Part shown: piece after piece, positions 7,859 through 15,921 of the stretch
Numbering within the stretch: position 1 is the first letter of the stretch
How the letters are laid out: the number at the start of each line of letters is the position of its first letter
DNA from: CBDCBA01 sp965214125
GTDB lineage: Bacteria > Planctomycetota > Phycisphaerae > Tepidisphaerales > Tepidisphaeraceae
DNA: 64,000 nt
Assembly (NCBI GenBank): GCA_965214125.1
Contig: CBDCBA010000009.1
Location: forward strand, 30,404-94,403
Direction: 5' to 3'
The notes under the pieces: model-generated
Told to the model about the DNA's origin: nothing
The model's database searches: none
The model's input: only the letters and a program-made list of their open reading frames with translations
Position numbers and translations under genes: made by a program

Positions 7859-9049
7859 CTATCGGACGAGGCTCTGGCCCCGCAGCACGGCCTCGGCCAC
7901 GCGGTCGGTCATCGGGGGGTTCCGGAAGATCAGCGGCAGCAGGAACTCCAGGTTCTGCTGTGGCCCGAGCAGGTACTCGCCCAGCGTGCCGCCCCACTGC
8001 CGGCGGTAGTCGCCCAACGCGTCCTGCACGTGCGGGGCCTTGAGTGCCTTGCGGGCGGTGTCGGCGGCGTAGAGGGCGCTCCATGCCGCCGGATAAAGCT
8101 CCTCGCCGAGCGACGCGACGAACCCGCCGCACGGGCCGCACAGCAAGGTGCGTCGGCCGATCACGTCGTGCTGCAACGCCCCGGCGGGCCGAGTCGCGGC
8201 CGTGCGAACGCAGCGGCCGTCGACGGTCGAGTCGCCGGTGACGATCTCGGCGGCTTGCAGTCGGCCCAGCCAATCGCGCAGGACGGCCGTCGCCTCGACG
8301 CCGGCGGGCACCTGGGCGGCGAGCTCGATCGCATCGCCCTGCCGCCAGAGCCAGCCGACCGTTCCCGCGACGCCGCCGATGTCCAGCGCCATCGGCACGA
8401 CGTTGTCCGGCAGGCCGCGCGTCGCCTGCACGCCGCTCGGGCAGACGGCGACGCGGGCGCTGGGCCGGCCGTCGTCGACGCCCGCGTGGCCCACGCCGAG
8501 CGCCGCGGCGAGCTCGGTGGGCAGCGGGTCGCTCGCGATCGCCAGCGCCGGCGCGACGCGGCTGCGGCCGACCTTTAACGCGAGCCCGCCGGAGCCGACC
8601 TCCTCGGCCGTCACGCTCGCCGACTGCTGTTGCACCCCCGCGTCGGCGGCGAGACGCTTCACCGCAGCCGCGAGATCGGCAACCTGCACGATCAGGCTGA
8701 ACGGCTCGTCCTTGGGTCGCTTCCCAAGGTTTTTGCCGAGTTCGCCCGTCGTCGCGGCGACGTTTCCCTCGCCGTCGAGGAAGCGCACCCCGGCGATCGG
8801 CGCGTTGCCGAAGTCGGCCGCGACGTCCTGCAACTCCGGCATGAGCGCGAACAGTTGCGGGTTGAGCGGCAGGACCTGCTGCGCGCACGGGTTGGTGCCA
8901 AGGTCGACGCAAAGGACGCTTACGCCGGCGTTCGCGAGGCGCAGCGAGGCAAGGTGGGCGGCCAGATGATCGCCGAGCACTACGACCTGCGGCCCCTCGG
9001 CGGCGGGCGCTTTGCTCGACTTCTTTGCGGGCTTCTTCGGCGACGGCAT
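7859..9049 (-). CDS. FAD-dependent oxidoreductase-like protein (degenerate dinucleotide motif)
   Basis: 396 residues from ATG 9049. A Lys/Pro/Ala-rich leader is followed by a Rossmann-like beta-alpha-beta unit, VVVLGDHLAAHLASLRLANAG, ending in the acidic VLCVDLG. The usual GxGxxG glycines are largely replaced (GDHLAAHLAS). A second FAD-type segment, GRRTLLCGPCGGFVASLGEELYPAAWSALYAAD, resembles the C-terminal flavin-contacting helix of geranylgeranyl reductase-like monooxygenases. The substrate is unknown, and the weakened glycine motif leaves open whether it still binds FAD tightly. It begins 9 bp after hisD on the same strand, so the two are probably co-transcribed, without an obvious metabolic link. 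Confidence 0.55.
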   Translation of the reverse strand: MPSPKKPAKKSSKAPAAEGPQVVVLGDHLAAHLASLRLANAGVSVLCVDLGTNPCAQQVLPLNPQLFALMPELQDVAADFGNAPIAGVRFLDGEGNVAATTGELGKNLGKRPKDEPFSLIVQVADLAAAVKRLAADAGVQQQSASVTAEEVGSGGLALKVGRSRVAPALAIASDPLPTELAAALGVGHAGVDDGRPSARVAVCPSGVQATRGLPDNVVPMALDIGGVAGTVGWLWRQGDAIELAAQVPAGVEATAVLRDWLGRLQAAEIVTGDSTVDGRCVRTAATRPAGALQHDVIGRRTLLCGPCGGFVASLGEELYPAAWSALYAADTARKALKAPHVQDALGDYRRQWGGTLGEYLLGPQQNLEFLLPLIFRNPPMTDRVAEAVLRGQSLVR

Positions 9050-9058
9050 CGCCCCATG

Positions 9059-10381
9059 CTACCGCCCGGCCACCCGCAGGCGGATGCTGCTGGCGTGGGC
9101 GTCGAGTCCCTCCGCGTCGGCCAGCGCCGCCGCGGGGGCGGCGTCGGCGGCAATCGAGGCGCTGTCGTACCGCACGACCCCGCCGCGCTTCAGGAACTCG
9201 AAGACGCTGATCCCCCCGCCGAACCGGGCCGTCGTGTTCGTCGGCAGGCAGTGGCTCGGCCCCGCGACATAGTCTCCCGCGGCAACCGGACTGTGCGGGC
9301 CCAGAAACGCGCAGCCGGCGTTGGGAATCTTCGCCAGCGTTTGGCGCGGGTCGTGCGTCTGCACGCTCAAATGCTCGGCGGCGATCTGGTTCGCGAGGGC
9401 AAGCAGCGCGTCTTCGCGTTCGCTCCAAATGAGCGCGCTGCCGTCCGCCAGCGCCCGCTCGATGGCCGGACGGCGTTGGAGCGAGGCGATCTGCCGTTGC
9501 AGTTCCGCGACGATCTTCGCCGGCAGGGTCGGGTCGGTTGTCAGCAGGAAGCAACTGCCCGGATCGTGCTCCGCCTGGGCGAGCAGATCGGCCGCGACGA
9601 GCGCCGGGTCGGCCGAATCGTCGGCGTAGACGAGCACCTCGCTGGGCCCGAGGAATCCGTCGACGCCCACGCCGCCGCTCACGAGGCGCTTGGCGATCTG
9701 CACGTAGCTGTTGCCGGGGCCGACGATCTTGTCGACGCGCGGGACGCGCTCGGTGCCGAAGGCCATCGCCGCGATCGCCGCCGCCCCGCCGGCGCGGAAC
9801 ATGAACGGCAGGCCCAGCAGGTGACCGGCGGCGAGGACGAGGTCGGTCGTCCCGTACCGGCTCGGCGGCGTTGCGGCGACGATCGTCTCCACGCCCGCTA
9901 CCTGCGCCGGCACGACCAGGTGAATCAGGCTCGACGGATAACTCGCCTTGCCGCCCGGAAAGTAGCAGCCCGCCGACGCCAGCGCCGTGTAGCGCATGCC
10001 CAGCTCCAGCCCGCCGCGGCGCAGGTCCGGCGGGTCGCTTGGCATCAGGTGTTCCTGATACGCCCGCACCTGCTCAATCGAGCGCCGCAGCGCGTCGATC
10101 AGCTCGCCGGGAACCCGTTCGGCCGCTTCGCACATTTGCGAGGCCGGGACGACAATTTGCTCGGCCGTGAAGTGCGGATCATCGAATTGTCGTGCGGACT
10201 CGACGATTGCGTCATCCCCCCGGTCGGCCACGTCGGCGAGGGTTTGGCGCACGCCGGCCGTGCGGTGGTCGTCGCGGAAGAGGTCGCGCGGGTCGAGCCG
10301 GAGGTCTTCCAGCAGATGCTCCACGCGCTCGCGGTCGGTGGCGGCGTCGAGGCAAAGGACCGGCACGGGCGAAGCGGACAT
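9059..10381 (-). CDS. hisD: Histidinol dehydrogenase
   Basis: 440 residues from ATG 10381, the usual length; an upstream extension is rejected because a TATTGT hexamer ends 7 nt before this ATG. It catalyses the last two steps of histidine synthesis, histidinol to histidine with 2 NAD+. Seen in the sequence: GCYFPGGKASYPSS, the VGPGNSYVQIAKR segment, the zinc-ligand motif LLAQAEHDP (Gln269, His272), the catalytic AEHLSV (Glu336, His337), AAGDYVAGPSHCLPT with Asp370, and a C-terminal histidine in LDAHASSIR for the fourth zinc ligand. No other his gene is nearby, so the pathway is dispersed. It is divergent from the glycosyltransferase at 10460. Confidence 0.95.
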   Translation of the reverse strand: MSASPVPVLCLDAATDRERVEHLLEDLRLDPRDLFRDDHRTAGVRQTLADVADRGDDAIVESARQFDDPHFTAEQIVVPASQMCEAAERVPGELIDALRRSIEQVRAYQEHLMPSDPPDLRRGGLELGMRYTALASAGCYFPGGKASYPSSLIHLVVPAQVAGVETIVAATPPSRYGTTDLVLAAGHLLGLPFMFRAGGAAAIAAMAFGTERVPRVDKIVGPGNSYVQIAKRLVSGGVGVDGFLGPSEVLVYADDSADPALVAADLLAQAEHDPGSCFLLTTDPTLPAKIVAELQRQIASLQRRPAIERALADGSALIWSEREDALLALANQIAAEHLSVQTHDPRQTLAKIPNAGCAFLGPHSPVAAGDYVAGPSHCLPTNTTARFGGGISVFEFLKRGGVVRYDSASIAADAAPAAALADAEGLDAHASSIRLRVAGR

Positions 10382-10459
10382 CGCGACGACAATAGATGTG
10401 GCCGCGACCGCGCGGCGCGGCGGGCGGAGGGTCCAGTGATCCGCTAGGCTCTGACCCCC

Positions 10460-11443
10460 TTGCTCGACCACTGGTTCCCGTTCGTCCACCTTGTCGACGC
10501 CGCCCGGCCCGCGCCGCGGCTGCTGCCGATCGTGCGGACCGAGGGCGACCGCGTCATCCGCCGGCCGATGGATGATGCGCTACTCCGGATGCGGGCCGCC
10601 TCGCCGGCAAAGCGGGTGGTCAACGCCCGGCTCGTCGCCTGGGGGCCGCGCGCCCGAAAGACCGCCCGGCAGGTGACGGCCGGGGCATTCGTGTATCGCC
10701 CCGAACCCGACGAGCCGCCGGGCGTGCCGACGCGCGACCTGATCCTTTGCCACTCGAACGCCCACGCCGCGTGGCATCGGCGGCGGGGCTGGGCGGGCGA
10801 TCGGCTGCGCGTCGTGCCCGATCCGGTCGACGCTCCGCCGCCGGTTAATCGTCAGGCGCTGGGGCTCGACGAGGCCGATTTCCTCTGGCTGCTCCCCGCC
10901 GACGCCACGCGCCACGCGGGGCGCGGGGCGGGGTTGAAGCTCGCGGTCTGGGCGGGGGCGCTCACGCACGTGCTGATGCTGAGATCAGGTCGAACGCACC
11001 GGCTGCTCCTTCCGGGCGACGGTCGGCCGCAACGCGACGCGCGGCGCTTTCTCGACTCGCTCGGCCTGCCGAACCTCGCCACCCCGCCGCTGGCGACCGC
11101 GCCCGAAACGCTGGCGCGTGTGGCAAACGGGGCGATCCTGTCGCCGCTGGGGCCGATCGACCCGTGGGCGGTCTCTTTGGTCGAGGCCGCGGGCCTGCCC
11201 ACGGCCTACCTGCCGGCGCCCGAGACGCAGCGGTTGGCGGCAGACGATCACAACGTGGCGGCCACGAGCGCTAAGCCGCGCCACTTGGCGCGGGCGATGC
11301 TGGCGATCCTCCATCGTGTCGGCGGCGCGGCGTTGCGGGAGGTTGCCTCGACGCGCGACGCCGCTTCCGACGCCTGGCGGGCCGCGACGGCCGATCTCCT
11401 GCCGGGGGCGAACTTTGTTGAAGCGGCGGCGCCGTTGCGGTAG
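10460..11443 (+). CDS. Glycosyltransferase-like protein (GT4-type C-terminal half)
   Basis: 327 residues if the TTG at 10460 is used. A TAGGCT hexamer ends 9 nt before it, and the conserved-looking first residues (LDHWFPFVHLVD) support a start this far upstream. The first ATG alternative (10568) would remove 36 residues. Segments typical of GT-B glycosyltransferases are RLRVVPDPVDAPPP (the VIPNGVD region), a strand-rich HRLLLPGDGRPQRDARRFLDSLGLP, and SPLGPIDPWAVSLVEAAGLPTAYLP at the donor-binding E-rich position. Catalytic glutamates are not fully conserved, so activity is uncertain. It would use a nucleotide sugar in the cytosol; donor and acceptor are unknown. The gene is divergent from hisD. 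Confidence 0.6.
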   Translation: MLDHWFPFVHLVDAARPAPRLLPIVRTEGDRVIRRPMDDALLRMRAASPAKRVVNARLVAWGPRARKTARQVTAGAFVYRPEPDEPPGVPTRDLILCHSNAHAAWHRRRGWAGDRLRVVPDPVDAPPPVNRQALGLDEADFLWLLPADATRHAGRGAGLKLAVWAGALTHVLMLRSGRTHRLLLPGDGRPQRDARRFLDSLGLPNLATPPLATAPETLARVANGAILSPLGPIDPWAVSLVEAAGLPTAYLPAPETQRLAADDHNVAATSAKPRHLARAMLAILHRVGGAALREVASTRDAASDAWRAATADLLPGANFVEAAAPLR

Positions 11444-11758
11444 CATGCACGTCACGTCCGGCCCGACGCCACCCCGGCAGACGACGCCACCCTGGCAGAA
11501 CCCGCCGATTGGGCCGAACGTAGACAGGAGGTGGCCACGCGCCCGCGTGGCCCGCACCGACACCACCGCGGGGCCGCCCCGCCAGGCACCGTCCTTGGTG
11601 CCGCCTCGGCCCCTTTGACATCCGATTCGCAGCGGGCCGACGTACGGATGCGAGGCCCACCGGCCGCCCGAGCGGTCCTGCGGGTCGCGACCCAGCCCGA
11701 TCGGATTCACCTTCCACCGCGCCGCCTTGCACGTCGCGGGTCCGCGCAGGAGACAGTT
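11444..11758 (+). other. Intergenic region upstream of the pilM operon
   Basis: No credible gene is seen in this 315-bp stretch. It contains a consensus -35-like TTGACA at 11615-11620 but no good -10 at the right spacing, a CATCCG/CGGATG dyad (11619-11624 and 11645-11650), and a short direct repeat GACGCCACC (from 11467 and from 11482). AGGAG just before 11759 is the ribosome binding site of pilM. It is probably the operon promoter region. Confidence 0.5.
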
Positions 11759-14062
11759 ATGGCAAACGCAGCATGGGGCATCGACGTCGGCAACCGCGCC
11801 CTCAAGGCCGTCAAGGTCGAGCGGGGCAGCGCGGGCATTCAAGTCACCGACTACGCCTTCATCGAGCACGACACGATTCTCAGCGAGGCCGGCGACAACC
11901 GCGAGTCGCTGCTGCAAACCGCCCTCGCCAAGTTCGCCGGGCGGCACGACACACGCAAGATCCCCATCTGCCTCGGCGTCAGCGGTCAGCAGAGCTTTGC
12001 CCGCTTCGTCAAGCTTCCGCCCGTCGAGCCCAAGCGCATCCCCGAGATCGTCAAGTTCGAGGCGGTCCAGCAGATCCCGTTCCCGCTTGACGAGGTCGAG
12101 TGGAGCTACCAAATCTTCGACCGCGACGACGACCCGGACGTGGAGGTCGGCATCTTCGCGATGCGCAAGGAACTGGTGAACGAGCAGGTGAGCCACTTCC
12201 AGGACGTGGACCTCGACATCCACGCCGTCCAAACCACGCCGCTGGCGGTTTACAACGCGGCCCGGTTCGACGGGCGGTTCGACAAGGGGCACGCGGTGGT
12301 GCTCGACCTCGGCGCCGACTCGACGGACCTGATCGTGGCCGACAACGACGGCATCTGGATGCGCAGCCTCGACGTGGGCGGCAACGCCTTCACCGAGGCG
12401 CTGGCCAAGGCCTTCAAGATCGACTTCGAGAAGGCCGAGGAGATGAAGCGCAATGCCAAGACGAGCAAGTACGCCAAGCAGATCTACCAGGCGATGCGGC
12501 CGGTTTTCGGCGAGCTCGTTGGCGAAATCCAGCGCTCGCTCGGCTTCTTCCAGAGCGGCCACCGCGACGCCAAGCTCCGCAAGATCATCGCGCTCGGCGG
12601 CGGGTTCAAGCTCAACGGCCTGAGCGGGTATTTGCAAAAGAACCTGCAAATGCCCGTCGAGAAGCCGCAGCGGCTGGGCGCGGGCGCTCCCGAGGAGTCG
12701 TCGGCGGCGGCGAACCTCACCGAGCACCTGCTCAGCAGCACCGCCGCCTACGGCATGGGCCTGCAACTGCTGGGCGAGACCAAGGTCAACTCCAGCCTGC
12801 TGCCAACGCACATCCGCGACGACAAGATGTGGCGGGACAAGACCAAGTACTTCGTCGGCGCCAGCGGCCTCGTCGTCGGGGCGGCCCTCATCGCCTTCGG
12901 CAGCTATTTGTTCCAGGACGGCGCCTACGGCTCGGCCCAACCGACGCGCACCGCGAACGCGGGCATTCTCAACAATGCCGAGTCGCTCGACAGCGAGTTC
13001 GCCGAAGTCACCAGCAGTGGCGGCGACAAGCTGGCGACGGTCCAGAACGTCAACAGCCTTGTCGCCAACCGCGGCTACTGGGGCCAGCTTGTCGGCGACC
13101 TGATGGCCGCCCTGCCTGCCCCCGAGGGCGAGCTCGCCCAGGCCCTCGCGGGCGAGCTGGGCGACCCGAACGCCGTCGACGACGCCGACCGCGCCGTGTT
13201 CGAGCGCATCCCGGCCAACCAGCGCGAGTACGTGAAGCTCCAGGAGCTGGAAAGCGTCTACACCGACGAGCTGCACGTGGTCATCAACTCGCCCACCTTC
13301 CTCGCCACGGCTCAGGGGATTCTGGACAAGGGCGACTACGGCGACTTTCGCGGCGTGCTGGCACCCAGCGCGACCGTCATGGACCCGCCGCGACTCCAGA
13401 TCGACAAGGCCCGCGGCTACGTGATCCGCCTGACGCTGACCACGCCCGTTGACATCGACACCGCCTACCAGCTCTTCGACGGCGACGGCAGCCGGTCGCT
13501 GCCGAACATCCTGACGAGCCTGGAGGTGCCCGAGAACGCGCCGTACAAGGTGATCCTGGCCGCCCTCGACTCGCCCATCAGCAGCGTGCGGGAGTCGTCC
13601 GAGCAGCTCGATTACCTGCGCGACCTCCAGGACGCCCGCGAGGCCTACGCCTCGGGCGAGGAGAGCGAGGGCGTCGGCCGAAGCACCGCCGACGACGATG
13701 ATGCCGGACAGGACGAGTTCTCTCGGTTCGGCGGGTTTCCCGGGGGCTATCCGGGCGCCGGCTACCCCGGCGCCGGATATCCGGGCGCGGGCGTTCCCGG
13801 TGCAGGTCGCCCCGGCGCCGCGGCCCGCAACAACACACCCGAGGCCGACGAGGAGGATCCAGCCTTCACCGACCCGACGACCGGCGAGAGCCTGCTCGAC
13901 GGCACGGTGATGCAGGTGATCGTCGTCGTGATGCTCAACCCGACCGAAGACGTCCTGCGCCAGCTCGACGGCGAGCCCGCCGAGGGCGATGGTGGGTCCG
14001 AGGACGGCCCGGCGGGCGACGAGTTCAACGAGCTCGGCGGCGTCGCCGGCGCGGGCGGTTGA
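11759..14062 (+). CDS. pilM: PilM-like ATPase fused to a PilN-like membrane region
   Basis: 767 residues from ATG 11759, preceded by AGGAG. Residues 1-345 are the actin-like PilM/SHS2 ATPase fold: WGIDVGNRALKAVKV (phosphate 1), VVLDLGADSTDLIV (phosphate 2) and IIALGGGFKLNGLSGYL (adenosine). Around residues 345-400 the protein changes character: KVNSSLLPTHIRDDKMW resembles the cytoplasmic tail of PilN that binds PilM, followed by a transmembrane segment (FVGASGLVVGAALIAFGSYLF). The rest is extracytoplasmic, with a GYPGAG-type low-complexity linker near residues 665-690. PilM normally recruits PilN/PilO to build the inner-membrane platform of type IV pili or type II secretion. Here both parts appear in one chain. 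Two more membrane proteins follow. Confidence 0.8.
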   Translation: MANAAWGIDVGNRALKAVKVERGSAGIQVTDYAFIEHDTILSEAGDNRESLLQTALAKFAGRHDTRKIPICLGVSGQQSFARFVKLPPVEPKRIPEIVKFEAVQQIPFPLDEVEWSYQIFDRDDDPDVEVGIFAMRKELVNEQVSHFQDVDLDIHAVQTTPLAVYNAARFDGRFDKGHAVVLDLGADSTDLIVADNDGIWMRSLDVGGNAFTEALAKAFKIDFEKAEEMKRNAKTSKYAKQIYQAMRPVFGELVGEIQRSLGFFQSGHRDAKLRKIIALGGGFKLNGLSGYLQKNLQMPVEKPQRLGAGAPEESSAAANLTEHLLSSTAAYGMGLQLLGETKVNSSLLPTHIRDDKMWRDKTKYFVGASGLVVGAALIAFGSYLFQDGAYGSAQPTRTANAGILNNAESLDSEFAEVTSSGGDKLATVQNVNSLVANRGYWGQLVGDLMAALPAPEGELAQALAGELGDPNAVDDADRAVFERIPANQREYVKLQELESVYTDELHVVINSPTFLATAQGILDKGDYGDFRGVLAPSATVMDPPRLQIDKARGYVIRLTLTTPVDIDTAYQLFDGDGSRSLPNILTSLEVPENAPYKVILAALDSPISSVRESSEQLDYLRDLQDAREAYASGEESEGVGRSTADDDDAGQDEFSRFGGFPGGYPGAGYPGAGYPGAGVPGAGRPGAAARNNTPEADEEDPAFTDPTTGESLLDGTVMQVIVVVMLNPTEDVLRQLDGEPAEGDGGSEDGPAGDEFNELGGVAGAGG

Positions 14063-14137
14063 CAGTTCGCGGGAGTGCTGAGGGAGTAGCGGGCGGATAC
14101 GACGGGATCGGTCGGTCACACCAGCAGGAGCTTTACA

Positions 14138-15838
14138 ATGGCCAAGTCAGACGCAATGGACGTGGTGAAGAAGAACGCGGTGAGCATCGCCGCCGGCGTG
14201 GTGGCGCTCGTGGCGCTCGCGGCGATCTTCTTCTACGTGGACCCGCAGTTCGAGGACCTCCAGGCGAAGGTGACGTCCAGCGCCAACACGGACAAGGAGA
14301 TCCGCGGGCAGATTTCCAAGCGACGCGAGGTGCAGTCAATCGACCGCGAGGGCGGCCGGGGCGACGGGCTGACGCTCGCCGGCTTCCCCACGCGGGCGCT
14401 CGTCGCCGACGCCCGGAAGATGATGGCCGACATCGACGGCCAAGCCGACGGCGTGCTGGCCGAGGCCAACCGCGTCAGCCGGCGCCTGCCGCTGCTCTTC
14501 CAACCCGAGGGTCCCTTCGCCGATCAGGACGCCTACGTCGCGGCGTTCGAGGATGCCTTCGAGCGTGCCGCCGAGGCCTGGCCCCTCATGGGCGAGTCGG
14601 CCGCGAGCCAGCGCGACCTCTGGCTGCGCGAGTACCGCCGCGTCATCAATGCCGATGGGTCCTTTAACGACGACACCGGCGACTACCCCGACGGCACGCT
14701 TCAGGCCAGCCTCAACGCCACGCGCCCGCCCACGAGCGAGAGCATGGAGATCGCCCAGGACATCCAGGCTCGCCGCATCGAGGCCGCCGAGCCCAAGGAT
14801 CAGGACGGCAACGTTCTCGACCCCACGGGCCTCGAGACTCGGCTCCAGGAGGCCCGCCAGTCGCTGGCGCGGTCGCTCAAGAACCGCCGGGCATTGCGGC
14901 ACCGCATGTACATCGACGAATCGGACGATTCGGGTGGCCTGTCGATCCACCCCGTTGCCGAGAGCGAAGACCCGACCGCCGCCGACGTCTTCGAGGCACA
15001 AGTGCAGCTCTGGGTCCAGCAGGAGGTGCTCGCGGCAATCGCGCGGGCGAACGAAATCGTCCTGCGTGGCGAACCCTCGGGTGGGCAGAACGTGCTCAAC
15101 GCCCCGGTCAAGCACCTGGTTCACCTGAACGTACCCGAAGAGTTCATCACCGACGGCCCCCTCGCCCAGCCGGACGAGGCCCCCGCGGGTGGCGTCCCCG
15201 GCGGACCCGGCAGCATTCCCGGCGCCCCGTTTGGCGGCATGCCGCCCGGCTTCGGCTTCGGCGAGTTCGGCGGCTATCCGGGCGGGGGTTTCCCCGGCGG
15301 TCCGGGCGGACCCGGAGGCCTGCCTGATCCGAGCGCCCCGCCCGCCCCCAGCGGCGGGTCGAGCGGCGGCTCCGACTCCGGCGGTGATTCTCCGCCGGCC
15401 GTTAGCGACGACGGCATCAGCATCGGTGGCAAGCAGGTTCGCCCTGGCACTACCAACGAGCCCGACATCGAGCTGACGGAGATCCCGGTCAACCCGGCGG
15501 CGCAGATCGAGCCCGAGCCGCTCTACAGCCCCAGCGCCCGCAAGCTGCACACGCCGTTCTACGACATCGTGCAGTTCAACCTCCGCATGCGTGTGGCCGC
15601 CGCCGACCTGCCGCTGGTGCTGCAACAGCTTCAGACCGACAACTTCGTGACGGTCCTGAACGTGTACGAGATGGTCCCAATCGACCCGCTCGTGGCCCTG
15701 CGCGAGGGGTACATCTTCGGCAACGACCCCGTCGTCGAGGTGGCCTTGCAGTGCGAAATGGTCTTCCTCCGCGAGTGGCTGGAAAAGTTCATGCCCGAGG
15801 AGACGCGCGTCGAGCTCGAGCCCTGGGGTTCGGACTGA
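14138..15838 (+). CDS. Single-span membrane protein of the PilM operon, Gly/Pro-rich linker
   Basis: 566 residues from ATG 14138, with AGGAG about 7 bp upstream. A short cytoplasmic N-terminus is followed by a transmembrane segment (SIAAGVVALVALAAIFFYV, residues about 15-33) and a long extracytoplasmic region that starts with coiled-coil-like sequence (QFEDLQAKVTSS...). A low-complexity linker with GFGFGEFGGYPGGGFPGG repeats lies near residues 355-400. The C-terminal 120 residues are a compact alpha/beta domain (YDIVQFNLRMRVAAADLPLVLQQL), similar in style to the ferredoxin-like domain of PilO/GspM. By position it would be the PilN/PilO-type partner of PilM; this is an inference from context, not from clear homology. 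Confidence 0.65.
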   Translation: MAKSDAMDVVKKNAVSIAAGVVALVALAAIFFYVDPQFEDLQAKVTSSANTDKEIRGQISKRREVQSIDREGGRGDGLTLAGFPTRALVADARKMMADIDGQADGVLAEANRVSRRLPLLFQPEGPFADQDAYVAAFEDAFERAAEAWPLMGESAASQRDLWLREYRRVINADGSFNDDTGDYPDGTLQASLNATRPPTSESMEIAQDIQARRIEAAEPKDQDGNVLDPTGLETRLQEARQSLARSLKNRRALRHRMYIDESDDSGGLSIHPVAESEDPTAADVFEAQVQLWVQQEVLAAIARANEIVLRGEPSGGQNVLNAPVKHLVHLNVPEEFITDGPLAQPDEAPAGGVPGGPGSIPGAPFGGMPPGFGFGEFGGYPGGGFPGGPGGPGGLPDPSAPPAPSGGSSGGSDSGGDSPPAVSDDGISIGGKQVRPGTTNEPDIELTEIPVNPAAQIEPEPLYSPSARKLHTPFYDIVQFNLRMRVAAADLPLVLQQLQTDNFVTVLNVYEMVPIDPLVALREGYIFGNDPVVEVALQCEMVFLREWLEKFMPEETRVELEPWGSD

Positions 15839-15921
15839 GCGTGGCGGACTGGGCGTGACGTGATTTCAACCGGCATGGCCGGGCCGGGCCGCAAACGGGC
15901 GGCCCCAATTAAGGAGCGACG

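Noticed and set aside
10985..14119. Open frame of 1044 codons antisense to pilM
   Set aside because: It mirrors the codon pattern of the pilM fusion in very GC-rich DNA; its translation is Val/Ala/Arg/Gly/His-rich with no domain signature.
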